A stretch of 64,000 nt of DNA, from the NCBI RefSeq assembly GCF_016086655.4, contig NC_052135.2, positions 71,707,702-71,771,701 on the forward strand, given 5' to 3'. A model generated the notes under the pieces. That model had not been told where the DNA came from, did no database searches, and saw only the letters and a program-made list of their open reading frames with translations. This DNA is from Lepeophtheirus salmonis (Eukaryota > Arthropoda > Copepoda > Siphonostomatoida > Caligidae). A program made the position numbers and the translations under genes. The stretch's first letter is position 1, and every line of letters starts with the position of its first letter. Positions 47,530 to 60,497 of the stretch are shown in pieces.

Positions 47530-48535
47530 GTCATTTTATTATCAAGAGAGAGCAACAAGCAACAAGGGAGCGCATCTCAGATCTCATAGATGCTGGAGTT
47601 AATTTGATGTGATTACAAACACTTTTAAGTGTTCTAGGAGCAAAAAAATAAATGTAGGAAACCTTTCCAGGATGTCAGGAAGTAAAGGAATATTTTAAAA
47701 GAGGGGTATAAAGTTTTTTTTAAGGTTGGAGAAGAATATAAAAGAGGATTAATCGCCTCGCCAACGACTTCTGTGTTGCTTCTAAGACATTCAGTAGGGC
47801 TATACAACACACCTTGGGATTAGTCTCTTTCAAAAGGACCCCATGCCACCTTGTTGTAGAGGTAATGAAAGCCAGGAAGCTCGATATGTTTAAGGAAATC
47901 CTCACATGGATCATGGAAAATAGGTCAATTGTGAAAATTTTAACAGACAAGAAGATTTTCACAGTTGATCTATTCCACAACCACCCAACGACTGATGGCT
48001 TGCAGAAACAAAAAAGGTCAACGGGTTTTACTGCACAAAATATCCGTCTCAAACAATGGTCTTCGGTGTTGTGACCTCTATAGGAAAATAAATGCCTCCG
48101 TTCTTTTCCTAGGCTAGACAGAAAATCCCCCGGGAAGCCTACAATTTGTTAATAAGGTATACCATCTTCATAGCTGAAGATCAACTAACCAGAGGGTAAC
48201 TAAGTGTGGACTCAGTACGGAACCCGCTCTCACACGTATGCCAAGTGGCAAAGGTTCAGCTCAGATAACATGGCTCGATTCTGTTCCAAAGAGATATAGC
48301 CCCCTTCCTCACCAGATTTGAACATACTGAACCTTTATATATAAGATACTTTGGTGAGGAAAACCAACAGGACCTCACACCCTAATGTAGACTCGCTGTA
48401 GTTCTCCATAGTGGCTGCATGGGAGAACTAGTCAGAGGAGTTTTTCATCATCTCCTGATTTCTCAGGCATGATATTCAGGCGACGTGTAAAGGCTGCGAT
48501 TGACAATGAAGGTGACCATATTTAGTCAGAAAAAT
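47530..48535 (+). pseudogene. Family A transposase relic, near full length
   Basis: Starts with REQQATRERISDLIDAG (about 47547-47597), matching the 40437 copy. LTDKKIFTVDLFHNHPTTD (about 47939-47995) keeps the first catalytic Asp. WTQYGTRSHTYAK (about 48206-48244) has Tyr (48216-48218) at the second position. PPSSPDLNILN (about 48302-48334) has Asn at the third. NRTSHPNVDSL follows. It is heavily frameshifted with many stops. TIRs were not recognised. A family F fragment starts directly after it. Confidence 0.8.
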
Positions 48536-48540
48536 TTGTA

Positions 48541-48792
48541 GACTATTTTGATTACTACTACCACCTCGTGACCAAGGACCAGTGGTCCCCAACAGTCCTC
48601 ATCTTAATTCAATGGATTATTTTATCAGGGCTACCTTGAGGCACACACTAATAGACGTTCCCATAAAACTAAGTCATGTTTCGTGCCCAACATCAAGGAT
48701 CACTTCGTATCCTTGCCCAGGGATGTTGTCATCAAGACTTGTTTCAACTTTAGAGGCCGTAACGAGGCTGAGGGCAATTTTATCGAGTAAAC
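48541..48792 (+). pseudogene. Family F transposase C-terminal fragment
   Basis: LVTKDQWSPNSPHLNSMDYF (about 48568-48627) matches VVTKDLWPPNSPNLN...DYF of the 11513 element. A later frame gives NIKDHFVSLPRDVVIKTC and ends ...EAEGNFIE with a stop at 48790-48792. It lacks everything before the third catalytic motif. It abuts the family A relic with no recognisable spacer. Confidence 0.7.
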
Positions 48793-51700
48793 CACAAGAC
48801 ACATGACCTACTTTGTTTTTAATTTGATATAAAATATTAAAAATCATGGGTTTTACGTTGTTTTTTGTAAATAGAGAGAGAGTGCAGATTTCATCTTCGA
48901 TTCCTATAGTGCTCTCTGATGTATATCATCAATGTATTTTTATTGGAGATATACAATGTAGCCCAATAAAATGAACTATAGCAGGGGTTTATATATAGCA
49001 TCAAACATGTATACGAGAACAAGGTGCACTTTATGTAATTACGTTTCATTGAAGAAAAAAAAACGTAGTTGTGTCAATGAAATATTGTGGGCGTGGTCAT
49101 GAAGTATCGAAATGTAGGAATGTTTCTAAATGAATTGTGTCGCCATATGCTTCAATAAATAATTCTACTTAATCCATGATTAGATATATAACTTTATCAT
49201 AACAATATTAGAAGGATCTGATAACGTTACCCCCCAATTCGAACCTTTGCAAGTCCAAAGTATTAATTGACAAATGTATTATCACTACAGGTGGTGGATA
49301 GGATTCGAAACTTGTACTTGAGTTCATATTGCGAAGATTCTAAGACTCGATTTAATCTCACTATCAAAGACTTACATCTGCATTTTCACCGTAAAACTAA
49401 TTTATACCGACCTCAATAAAAAATAAAAAGATTCAAGGACATAGACAACAGAGCAAGACTTGAGAATAGACTTGTAGTTGCAGTATAATGACTTTTTCTC
49501 ACCTCTAATAATCACTGCATAGAAGACATAACACCTATTTCAGTATTTCATTTTGATATCCATGACTGCATTTTGCCACATTTAAGGAGTTTATTGGTCA
49601 ACCAATACTTTGCACCTTCAAAGGTTCACAAAATATGAGATAATTATGTTTGAATTTCAATGCTTAAATAATACATATATTATAAAATAGGATAAAATTA
49701 GCATAATAATATATTTTTTTTTACATTCATGACTCTATAAATAATAATTAATATGAAGAATAAAGTTGAAATAAATAGAGGTGGTAAATGACGACGGACG
49801 TCAAGAGAAGTTATTAATTAATAATTACGTTTGTATGGTTGTTGAAAGATTGAATGTTTGGTGGTATGGTTGCTATTTATTGTAATAGGGGGTAAAATAC
49901 CTAATGGTAAATGTTTCAGGGGGTAGATGGCTTGGGAAGTGAAATTCTAGGCGGTAAAATGACGAGAGTAGTCATTTAGTAGGTAAGAGTTCAAGAGCCT
50001 TTATGATATAGGTAGATATGTTACTCTGAATCAAAAGTATTAAATGAGATGGATGTAATTACAATAACAATATCTAAATTCATTAGAGTTTTCAAATTAT
50101 ATCACAAAAAGGGTACTAGGAAAAATGACCAGGAGAAAATTGCCAGTTAGGAAAATTGTACGTGATAATTTGCCTTGATTTGGTTTAAAGTTCATGATGA
50201 ATGACAACACATTATAAATTCGCTTAACTTTTTTGGATTGACAGGACACTGGTATCTGATATTTTTAATCATTCGTCATTGCTTTATTTTTCATGATATT
50301 TAGGACATTTTTAAATTATTCGAAAAATCATTTTATCATAGGACTTTATATTTGTCTTTTATAAGTCTTCAAACTATGTCATTTTTTGGAATTTAATAAA
50401 AGAACATTCTACCTTTAAATACTTTTCATGTATGGATAATTAAGATTTTTTATTTCTTGTTTAAAGTTTCTTTAGTATAAGGAGTAATTGTGGAAAATTT
50501 TGCAATTTTTGATGGAAAATGCAAACGTTATTGCAGTTTTAAATTGTTGGGACACTGCTGTCCCTCTGAGCTTTGGGTTTTGTCATTTTAGAGTATTCAT
50601 AGGGCGTGTACAAGGAATTACACCATAGTTAAGGCATGGTGATTTGTATTCCGAGTTTTTCTGAAAGATTTTGTAGTTTTTCTTGTACAATTTTGTAAGT
50701 TAAATACGATGACCACATTTTTATAGGCAATAAATCTCAGGGTTGCCAAGATATTGAGGTCTAAACTTGTTTAGGATATAAAATCCGCACTTGTTGTTTT
50801 ATTGAAAACTACATAAATTTTATTTTAAATAGCTTATAGACCAGTATTTAAAGATGAACTACCAATAATAATGAAGATTGTTTTACACTAGTGATGAGAT
50901 GATTCAATGGAATATAAATCGGAAATCAGATATTTTTTCTGGAATCAAAATCGGAATCCGGAAAAAAAAGTTTTATTCGTAATTCCAATTCTTATGTATT
51001 AATGCTATTCAAATATTTATTACTTTTCTAGGTTATAAAAACAATAAAACCCTCCAAAATTAAGGATTTCTTGCTTTGTACAAGAAAATTTAATGTTTAA
51101 AATTCACACTAATTAATTTTTTTGCAAAGATTTAAATTTTAGTGAATAAAAAAGTATTTTTTAAATTTTGTCCAAAAAAATTAAAATTTGAATTTATTTT
51201 TCAAAAAATTTTATTTTGGAAATTTAATTTTATCTTTTTTTGAGAACAGCTGGAGATTTTTGAAATTTTTATTCAAATTTCCATTTTTTATTTCAAGTCA
51301 TCTCTAAAATATAATCCTATGAAAGCCTCTGATAGCAAAATTGTATTTTTTAAATATTATTTAAAATAACAAAGAATCAGCATCGGTAATTTTTGCAAGG
51401 GTTTAATCGAATCAGAATTGGTATTTTTTTTTTTTTTTTTTGTTGGAAGCGTTCCATCACTATTTTTAAATATTGAAAATATAAATATCTTAGAGATCTC
51501 ATATGATTTTTTATTATACGTTTCCAGTTTAAGTATAATTTTTTTATGATATTATTATATTATCAATTGCCTATAACTATTGCCAATAATTATGAGTTTT
51601 CCTTACAATATTTGGCATTGAAAATTGAATTATATTAAATAAAAGATGTTACAAACGAAAATTATTTTCAACAGTGAAATAGATGATTTAAATTAAATTT

Positions 51701-52251
51701 AATTCAAAATTTAAAGATTCTAAATCTTTAAAGTTACATAAAATATTATATACTTTAAAAAAAAAAGAATTTAATACCCAATTTATCCCTATGAGTTAGT
51801 GTAAAATAAATAATGAAGTTTTGATGAAAATAATCTTAAAAGTATATCCATGTGAGTAACATAACACATGGGCGGAAAAGACTCAGGTTTCACACATATA
51901 AGGGATTTATTTTTTAAATTTACCTCATTTTCAGTTAGTACCAGCCTTCAAAAGACAATTGTCAAAATATTAAAAGAATCTGTTCGTTAGTTTGTGATTT
52001 ATTGTACTAAGTGTGACGTTACTTTGTTATTTCTAAAAGAATGGATCAAAAACAATTTTTGTGTTTTAATTTATCATTGCTTCTTGATGGGAAAAAATAG
52101 CATTCAAGATTAGCAAAGGCTTGAATAATGTTTGGAGATTTTACTCCATAAAGCTAATATATAAAAAACAATTTTGTTCGAAACCAATAGTGTTTTCGTT
52201 GTTCAGCCCTCGACATTTAACTCGACTTAATAACCTAAATAAATTTTATTG
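48793..52251. other. Long AT-rich stretch
   Basis: About 3.5 kb with no gene recognised. It holds GGTAAAATGACG-like words around 49790-49980 and long T-rich tracts at 50930-51450 (T18 near 51427). Confidence 0.55.
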
Positions 52252-52507
52252 TGTGTTCCTTTGCAATCTCCTGTCAGTGATTACACAAATTATTAAATAG
52301 CTATTACATAGGTTAACAAATAAACCTGCTCTAATGGTCAACTAATCTTTGCATGTCACTTTTCAAATCTGCTAAATCCAGTTCCACGTATGGATTTTAG
52401 AACATAAACCACGGTAATAACTGTGTCCCTGCAATCCCCGGGTAGCGGCCACACAAATTATTGAATATATAATACAGGTTAACAGATGAACCTGCTCCTA
52501 ACGGTAG
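52252..52507 (+). repeat. Two-unit diverged tandem repeat, 170-bp period
   Basis: 52252-52345 and 52422-52507 share 'tgtgt.cct', 'gcaatc.cc', 'acacaaattatt.aata', 'ggttaaca.atgaacctgctc' and 'taa.ggt' in the same order. The second unit is visibly less AT-rich in places. No third unit was seen. Confidence 0.7.
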
Positions 52508-54789
52508 CTTTTAAAAACTTAAAACAGCCTATTGAGCACATAACAAAGAAGGAGTGACCGGTATACAACTTATAATAGACCATCTCTTGACGACTTAATA
52601 AATAAAATATGCACTCACATAATTTGAGAAGTGATGAAAATCGTGTTGATATTTTAGTTGGCCTGTTTTTTTTTTTTTTTTTTTGGAATTGGTGGTCTGA
52701 GGAATAAATTTTCATTTCCTTAGCAGCTATCATTATTATTTAATTCCTGAGTAGCGAACTATCTGCTCATAAAACATGGAGAGTGGTCTTGAGGATTTGT
52801 TGTAAGTTCCAGTGAGAGATTCAAAATAGAATTGGGGATCCACATGGAAGTAATTCTTGCCAAGGTCCTAGTTTATTTCCTTCTGCACCTCCTTCCGAGC
52901 CAATGGTGATTGTAGACTTCAATACCTTCTTCAAATTGGCAGTGTTGTTTATCCATTCCTTTTTTTTAACATGCCCATTATGTACACGATTTTCATCACT
53001 ATAAATAAATATTTACCCCCCATTTATGTCTTTCCTTCCATTATTATCAGAGCATAAATTTATTCAATTACTACTCCAACGTAAAGATGATCTGTTATTG
53101 TATTATTCACTATTTTCAACTTTTGAAATGGTCCAAAAGTTCAAATCTGGTTTAAGCAGTCACAGGCACTATGTGATTTCCTTTCCATATTGCATAATAA
53201 AGGTTTGACTGTATAATGATCTATTTCTATCTCAATGTATTTTTGATATAGGAAATCATTATTCCATCTAAAGATTTATTACCGACAAATAGTTTTTAAC
53301 AAAACGCCCCTTGCACTATATTTATCTCAACGCATCATCTCATCCATGTCAAATTAAACCATAAAGTTCATCTAGTATAAAGCCAACTCATACCGTTTTT
53401 TCTTCCTTCGTAATAATAACCATCGCGTAATATGTAGCATAGGAAGACAATATTTCTTAATGTCTTTTTATAACATCAATTTATTGTTCAAAATACCCTT
53501 TAATACTTTTTTAGGATGTCCTTAACATACATATGTTGAAGAACTCAGTTCTTAAAATAATTCAAGGTTAAATATACAGAGTGCAGGAGGTAATATTCCC
53601 ACGCAGTTTTATATGATTTAAGCAATAACGTAGGGGTGAAAGAAACACATTGTTGATGCCCGTGTTTTTTGAAATTTAGGCTTAATATTCTTTCAATCTG
53701 TAGGATTTTTAGTGCATTACATAAGAAAAAATTATCAAAAACCAAAAATGACATTCATTTCCCGCAAAGCGCTTCTGTGTTTATTATTCTTAAACCAAAA
53801 TGGTTTAATACATTAATAGGTGTAAAGATAACAACTGTATCACTTTAAAAGCTCTAAATATGGCTCTTATCAACACAAAAACAAACTAGATTTTTTTTTT
53901 CAAAACGTAGTGTTAATTAAATTTGTATTCTTTGGCGAGTATACGTCAATTTCTACCCACAAATTACTATTATTAATCCTTGGGATGTATCACAAAGTAC
54001 ACTTAATGGAGCTAAAATTGATGGTAAAATAAAAATAATGATAATTTAAATTGTCTTATTGAAAAGGAAATATTGTGGCCAATATACATGGGTATCTTAA
54101 ATCAAATAAAGATTCTCGCCTATGACATAAATTAATTGATTATCTTATTTCATCCTACAAGTTTGAAGACAAGGGATATAATTAACTCAAATATTAGATT
54201 GTATTTATATATGAAGTTTTTATTTTATTTTTCTTCATGATTGGTTTTATGTAAGCTCACCACACCCATGATAGACAAAGCTTTAATTTTGAATTTATAA
54301 TACAAACTTTATTAATAAATAGATTGAACAGTTTCTTGACTAAGAAAAAAAACATTGAACGTTGATTTTGCAAAGTACATAATTGCATCAGTTGTAAATG
54401 TAACTATGCGAGATTGAATTACTTTTGATCTTATGAGGCCTAGTTAATTGATTGTTCAAAAATAGAAGTGCTGAGCGGGAACAGAGCTGTAATCGAGTAC
54501 ACCTTTCTCAAGTCAAGTCTGAGTCCCAATGGTTTCGAGTCCAGAGTCGAGCACTGTATCATTAAGTAGATAAAATACTAAGCAAGAGTAGACTGGAATA
54601 GTTGTAGCAATTCCTTATTTCAACATTAAAAAAACTACAACTGCATTGTATATTTCATAATAAAATGTCTGCTTTAATATTGCTATCTTATAGTGCATTT
54701 TAGTGAAAAGCGCAGGCTGTAATTTTTTTGTGCAGTTTTATTCTAGCATTATCTGATAGGTGAAGAATAAGGAATTGACCTTTTCCTTT
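52508..54789. other. AT-rich stretch
   Basis: It holds a T20 run near 52664. The less AT-rich patch 52745-52990 might be transposase debris on the minus strand (KEWINNTANLKKVL), but no diagnostic motif is present. At 54480-54560 there are repeated GAGTC and AAGTC words. No gene is supported. Confidence 0.45.
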
Positions 54790-55620
54790 CACCTCTATTT
54801 TTTAGTCAGACAAAAAATGAGTAGATGGCCAGCAAAGGGGCAACAGATATCTGATTTTGTGGAAAATTATTTTGTCTCTGGGTAAGAAGATCTTCACTGT
54901 GAAGGTGGTTCTAGACGCCCAAAATTAACAGATTCATTGTAAGGACAACCAAAGAAGTTAAGAAAACTTTGAGAACAAAGAGTTCAGCTAATCAGGTCAT
55001 GTATTTTGGTGTCATAGCAATTCATGACAAGTTGGTTAACTTTATAAGTCGTTAATAACAAGGAAAAAGTTAAAATATAGGCCTAAGACAAGGTTTCGAG
55101 ACTAACCAATAGAATGGTCTTTTATAAAGTTATTCGATAAAGCTACCTTATGGAGGAAAAAAGAGAAACAAACATAAAAATATTTATGTTTCCTTTCTAA
55201 AATGTAAAAAAAAGAAAGGGGTCAATACGCTAATCATGAAATTTTCTTAACTTTTTTCACTTAATTTGTCCCATGTGACAATTACTTTATGCAAAAAAAC
55301 ATAAAAGAATCCTATTTGTATCTATATTCACTAAGTAAAGAGTTTTGCTCATAATTGAATCGAGATGTGCGACCTCTTAGGACAACGCAACTTTGAATTG
55401 GTAATTTTGTACTTTGTTCAAACCCCTCATAGTTTTGCTTTGCAAAATTTACCTCAATCTATGAAAAATACTTATCGCACTTTCCTCAGTTAATCTCAAT
55501 CATCTGGACAACGGTGTATAGAGCGTTTAGGAGGCAAAACTTGCTAAGACCTCTCAACACAATGTGGGCAAATTAAAAGCCAGCCTCATGAAACCAAATT
55601 TCAAATTAATACATCCACAA
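54790..55620 (+). pseudogene. Family A-like transposase relic
   Basis: Starts MSRWPAKGQQISDFVE (54817-54864), comparable to MSEQEAKRQRISELVD of the 40437 copy. SANQVMYFGVIAIHDKLVNF (about 54985-55044) matches the AQMVLG/VVAIDGKEMPPF region. LNHLDNGV near 55494-55517 (third catalytic Asp kept) is followed by EAKLAKTSQHNVGKLKASLM. The second catalytic motif is not readable. Several stops are present. Confidence 0.6.
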
Positions 55621-55698
55621 AGGTTGTGGCTACTTTTGTTTTCATGTAAAGAATATGACTGTTTTTATTAGATCAACATTTAAAAAAGATAACAAATA

Positions 55699-56034
55699 TT
55701 TTTCTGCTTATTGATTAGCTTCTATAACTAATGCTTTGGAATTCTCCATGAATACTTTTAAAATATTTATAAATTATAGACTGTTTTTAAACGGATTAAA
55801 TTTCGAAAAAAATCCCTCCCGCACCCTGTATATCAACATTGGTAAATTGATGTAGAAAAATTATGGAAATAATAATCCAATGAAAAAAAAACAGAACATA
55901 AAATTAGATTATGTGACAATGTTTTAAGGAACTAATCTACAAGGGATATCCTTCTAAATATTTCCTTGCTAAAATGATGATGAAAAGCTTTTTCTGCTTA
56001 TTGATTAGCTTCTATAACTAATACTTTTAAAATA
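55699..56034 (+). repeat. Direct duplication with a 23-24 bp deletion in one copy
   Basis: The words 'ttttctgcttattgattagc' and 'ttctataactaat' occur at 55699-55732 and again at 55989-56022. In the first copy, 'acttttaaaata' follows after an extra segment (gctttggaattctccatgaat). In the second it follows directly. The copies are about 290 bp apart. Confidence 0.75.
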
Positions 56035-56340
56035 AAGCCAGATCAACTGATGTAGTTATTATTTACTTTTCCCTAATTAGTCTTCAATTCATTCATAATA
56101 ATTATTATCACTATTAATTAATAAAGAAGACTACTTTAAAAAAAGCCTAAAATACTATATAGCTTAATAACACACATTACATATATTTTCATTAAATCCA
56201 GCCATTATTTATCTTCAAAGCGAACAAGAATATAATTTGACACTCAAATTTTGACTCTGATTTTGGAAATATAGCAAGAGTACTCCATTTGTAGAATCAG
56301 TAAATTTTGAGCGACATATACATTTGAAACGAAATATGTA

Positions 56341-56648
56341 CGGTGGTAGTTTGAAAAGTTTCCAACATAAAATAGATAAAATATATTATTTTTTAGTTTT
56401 TATTTTTCACCATAGTCTCCATACTTCTTCCAACGATGCTTTTCTCGCTGTAGCCCGTACTCGGCGATACTCCATTTTGTCAATTTTCACAAGAACACTT
56501 AAACGACTGTTACATAACAACTACCCCTCCAAAATGCCTGCAACTTTGATGAGTAACTCTCAACAGATGCTAGATAGATGTGACTAGCTTTTATTTAAGA
56601 GTACTGCCATATTCACCTTGAGGTCAGACACATTTCAGACCTCCCTTG
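56341..56648 (-). mobile_element. Family E mariner deletion derivative, copy 2
   Basis: TIRs: the left starts CGGTGGTAGTTTGAAA and the reverse complement of the right starts CAAGGGAGGTCTGAAA. TA lies on both sides (56339-56340, 56649-56650). The minus strand has a Met-Glu-Tyr-Arg start (codon at 56473-56475). About 55 bases later comes a C-terminal HRWKKYGDYGEK with a stop at 56400-56402, out of frame by one base. The element is only 308 bp and is essentially both ends of a mariner joined together. Confidence 0.85.
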
Positions 56649-59600
56649 TAAGTGTATGAACGTTTACCAAAAGTACTTCTTCGTACAATGACAAAGAAAT
56701 GCACAATCATTAGATAGGTAGAGCTTCATAATTATAAAATAATGCAAATTGTGGTTAAAAGAAATAAGGGCTTGTTTTCAGATGAGGAAGACATTTTTTT
56801 CTTGAGTGTGATATTTTCATGCCTAAAAATGGTTAGATTGAATGTTCTTTATTAGCAAAAAAATAGAAAAAAGGGTGGGAATTCTAGTCATAACATCATG
56901 AAAATGACTTTTGGGCCCAGAAGATATGCCAAGGCTTATTTGAAGGACTTCTTTTCAAAAATATAATTTATTTTCAACATAAAATAGGTATAATATTTTA
57001 TAGTAAATATTTATGAGCAGGCCATTTTGACGTGTAAAGCAAGGGGAGAGTATAAAAAGTAAAGGCAACACATGGATTAACTTAAAAAAAAGTTATTCCA
57101 TCATTTTGATTTTCACAACAAGTTTAAATGTACCATAACTAATTGGAATAGTAGGGGCTTGAAAAATTGGTCAAGAATATGTTCATATTTTTTTCTTATC
57201 ATCTCTGAATTATGATAATTTTAGATGTGAATTTTTGTAATAATAAAAAAAACATGACGTCTTTTTTCCAAATGGAAATAAAACATGTTTTATGATTATG
57301 AAAAGCTATATTTTTGTTCAATAATGGTAGTACATATTAAACACTCATTTAGGATTTAATGAAATATTGTGCAAAATTTTTTGATTATATGTTCTTGAAT
57401 TTTCATGATTCATTTATTACCCACAAAAAAACAAAATTAAAATTAGTAATCGTTAGATTGATATAGTAAGCACTACCTAGACAGATGTGGGTATCATATT
57501 TGATATCCTATGATTTTAAATAATCTTTATGTTCCAAAACTGTGTACGAACACACTCAATCAAGTTCAATTATAAATGAACAAGTCTAGAAAGGAATCTT
57601 TTAACTTCTTGGAAAGATATAAACATGATTTTGATGAACTATTTATACTGATTCTACATTTTATTGTCCAAGAAAAATTATCGTATGAAAAATAAGACAT
57701 TATTATCTTGTGTCCATATCTTATCTTGATTCAGAAGATGATGATTTTGAATTGGAAAAGATGAAGAATATGGGCAACCACTTATATCAAGTTCTTCTAA
57801 TGACTGTTTGGAAGTTTTTGACAGGCTAATCAGTAAGTAACTTTGTTGAATAACATTAGTAGTTTTGTTATATGTATTTATTTATAACTAATTTGTCATT
57901 TTTATCATTTAAAAAAATGCTAGTATGCAATTGCAAAGTGACTTAATTCCCGCCTTCTAAGAAACATAAATCAAGCAGTTTATTAGAAAAGTCAGTGAAT
58001 CATGGCAAGAATAAAACAATCTGGTACAAAAAATAGGAAATAAAGTGAGGTTAGCGCGTTTTAGCCATGAAAACATTTTGAAGGAAGTCTCAGAGGTCCA
58101 ACATCATTTGCGAAACGTAACATCCAGATACAAATATAAAAATAAATGGGCATCATTTTTGATACCGACCATCGTTAAAAAGGGGGGGCATTACCATGCC
58201 TAGTTTCAATGTTAAAGTTTGGTCTTGTAGAGTTTTTGAAAATTATATCAGATAGTCCATCATTACAAATATACTGAATAAACCAAACTTTGTATTTTAT
58301 AATTATATGTAATTATTTCATTATTTTTACTTCTCTATAGATAAATTTTCATTCAAAGGTTTTGGAATGATTGTAATTTCATACAAAAAAAACATTTAAC
58401 TTTATAGTTGTTGGTGATTCATTTGGCGAATCCAAAAAGGTCTTACAAATATTTGTTCCAAAAAATCCGGTTTCTATTGCTTGATTTGAACCAAATAGTT
58501 TTTACACGACAGCAAATCTGATGGTACCAAATTTAGCTCTCTAGTATCATAATCCTTGTATTCGCGTTCAATTAACTTTGCAAATTATAAAACTGAATTG
58601 AAAAAATTATTTCATGGAAAAAGGAAGTGACATTTTTGTTATTAAAAATTTACATACTAAATACTCTTTGAAATGCTGCGTCCTATTCTTAATGTAAGTT
58701 TATCACTCAAAAATAATTTATAAGCGTAAAAGGTTAAAGTCTTCCCCACTAGAAATATCAAATTTTACATCGTTCTTGATATTAAGTGAAGTTAACATTA
58801 TATATAAAAAGAAATACTTTTTTAGATAATCTAATGATATTTAAAAAAAATCATTTATGGCATTCAAGAAGAAAGTTATATAAAGTTGAATTTACATAAT
58901 TACTTTTACAAATGGAGTTATACAATATTGTGAACATTCAGAGTTTTTTTCAACATCAAAAAATCTCTTATGCTCTACAATTGAAAATATACTTTACAAC
59001 TCATAATTAGACAATTGATTTCAATTCGATTATTATTCATTTGAGTGTAAGGGATTCCCTTACCAATAAAAGATAATCTGGAATTAACCAATTAACTTAA
59101 CATCACTAAAAAGTGTTTTCATTGACGTCACATACTGCAACATAGTTGAAGACCACGCCATATGGGGAGCCTAAAGTTGTTAATATAATCTGAGTCTATC
59201 ATAAATTATTTCATCAGTCAAAATGAATGTTGAATGAATCTTTTAAAGGTTAATTAACAATTTTTGTAAAATGAGAAATAATATCAAATATCAAATGAAG
59301 GTCCGAAAGTTGGTATATTTAATTGTTTTCAAACACTGTAATGACATTTTTTAAGAGTTAATTGACATGGTAGATTAGTTTATCATTACCTGCTAGAATA
59401 TGTTGAGGGTGCTATTGCCGACACAGATCTAAGTAGAGACATGTAACCTTTTTGCTTTCATCTTCTTTGTTAAGTGAGTTACAAATAAGCTAAATATTTT
59501 TTTTTAATTAGATACACTGGCTCTAGTTTGTTTTGTTTAACAATTTCATAGAATACATTTAACACTAGAATGGTCAAGGGTGTAATTATGATAGTTCTGT

Positions 59601-59933
59601 TTTATTTTGTACTTAACAAGTAAGAACTAATTAATTTTGAATTTTCTTATTTTAAGAATTACTTAAATTTTATTAATATTTTAATTGTAAGATGATAAAA
59701 ACGACAAAAACACCTTATCACCTAGTACAGACTGGGATGTCATTTTGAAATTACTTATGTTATATATATATATTTTCTTTAGAAATAAGAATTTATTAAA
59801 ATGACTTTAGAAATTACAATTATTAATAATATTTCTCTACATATAATCTATATCAATAATAAATAATTTATCTCCCCCCTCTCAATATTCGTAACCCTCC
59901 AATCCCTTGATCCAAATATTATGATTCCAGTTA
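56649..59933. other. Long AT-rich stretch
   Basis: About 3.3 kb with no supported gene, RNA or repeat. It contains a G7 run near 58181 and (TA)n near 59762. Confidence 0.55.
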
Positions 59934-60497
59934 CCTCTCACGGTACGTGGTACTATTGCCTTTAACTATTTTTCTTCATGACATTTTGCCTTAAATTATT
60001 ACACCTTAGGACATTTTTCCTTTAAGCCATTTTGCCTTTAGGATATTTCCTTAATATTTAAATAAATGAGGTTAATTCGTCGTATTTTATTTTTATTTGT
60101 TTTTTTTTGTTGAAATTGATAATCGTTTGAATTATTTAATTAAAAATCTAATGTTTATTGCTATAAAATACATTAAATGTTTCTATTCTATTAGAATAAT
60201 AATATTTGTTTTCTTGTATAAAAAATTTATCGTGTTTTGTGATAATTGATAGGATAATTTTAATAGAATCGTTGACGGGTTTGATTATTCGCTCGTTTTT
60301 ATTATACAAATTTTATTGCTTATTTTATTTCTGGTTCGAATTCATTGCATACTAAGATTTTTTGGGTCTATACATTGAAATTTAGAGGCAAAACTCCAAT
60401 CATTTTATGCCTTTATAGTAATGTGAAATATCCCTGAGGCAAAATGGCTTTTAGGCAAAATAGTTTAAGGTAAAAGTACTGAGCGCCACCCCTCACA
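59934..60497. mobile_element. Foldback element with GGCAAAATGGC-type arms
   Basis: The left arm (59934-60050) and right arm (60426-60497) are inverted copies. Both read, from outside inward, 'ctcac', 'tac.tt..cctttaactatttt', 'aagccattttgcctt.agg' and 'gatatttc'. The left arm has about 40 extra bases made of the same 'acattttgccttaa' unit, so the arms carry an internal tandem element. The middle (60051-60425) is AT-rich and non-coding. Confidence 0.75.

Noticed and set aside
49790..50165. Possible second copy of the 59934 foldback element (ggtaaaatgacg and gaaaattgccag words)
   Set aside because: Shared words are short and not arranged as inverted arms.
52745..52990. Further transposase relic on the minus strand
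   Set aside because: Composition is suggestive but no catalytic or helix-turn-helix motif could be read.
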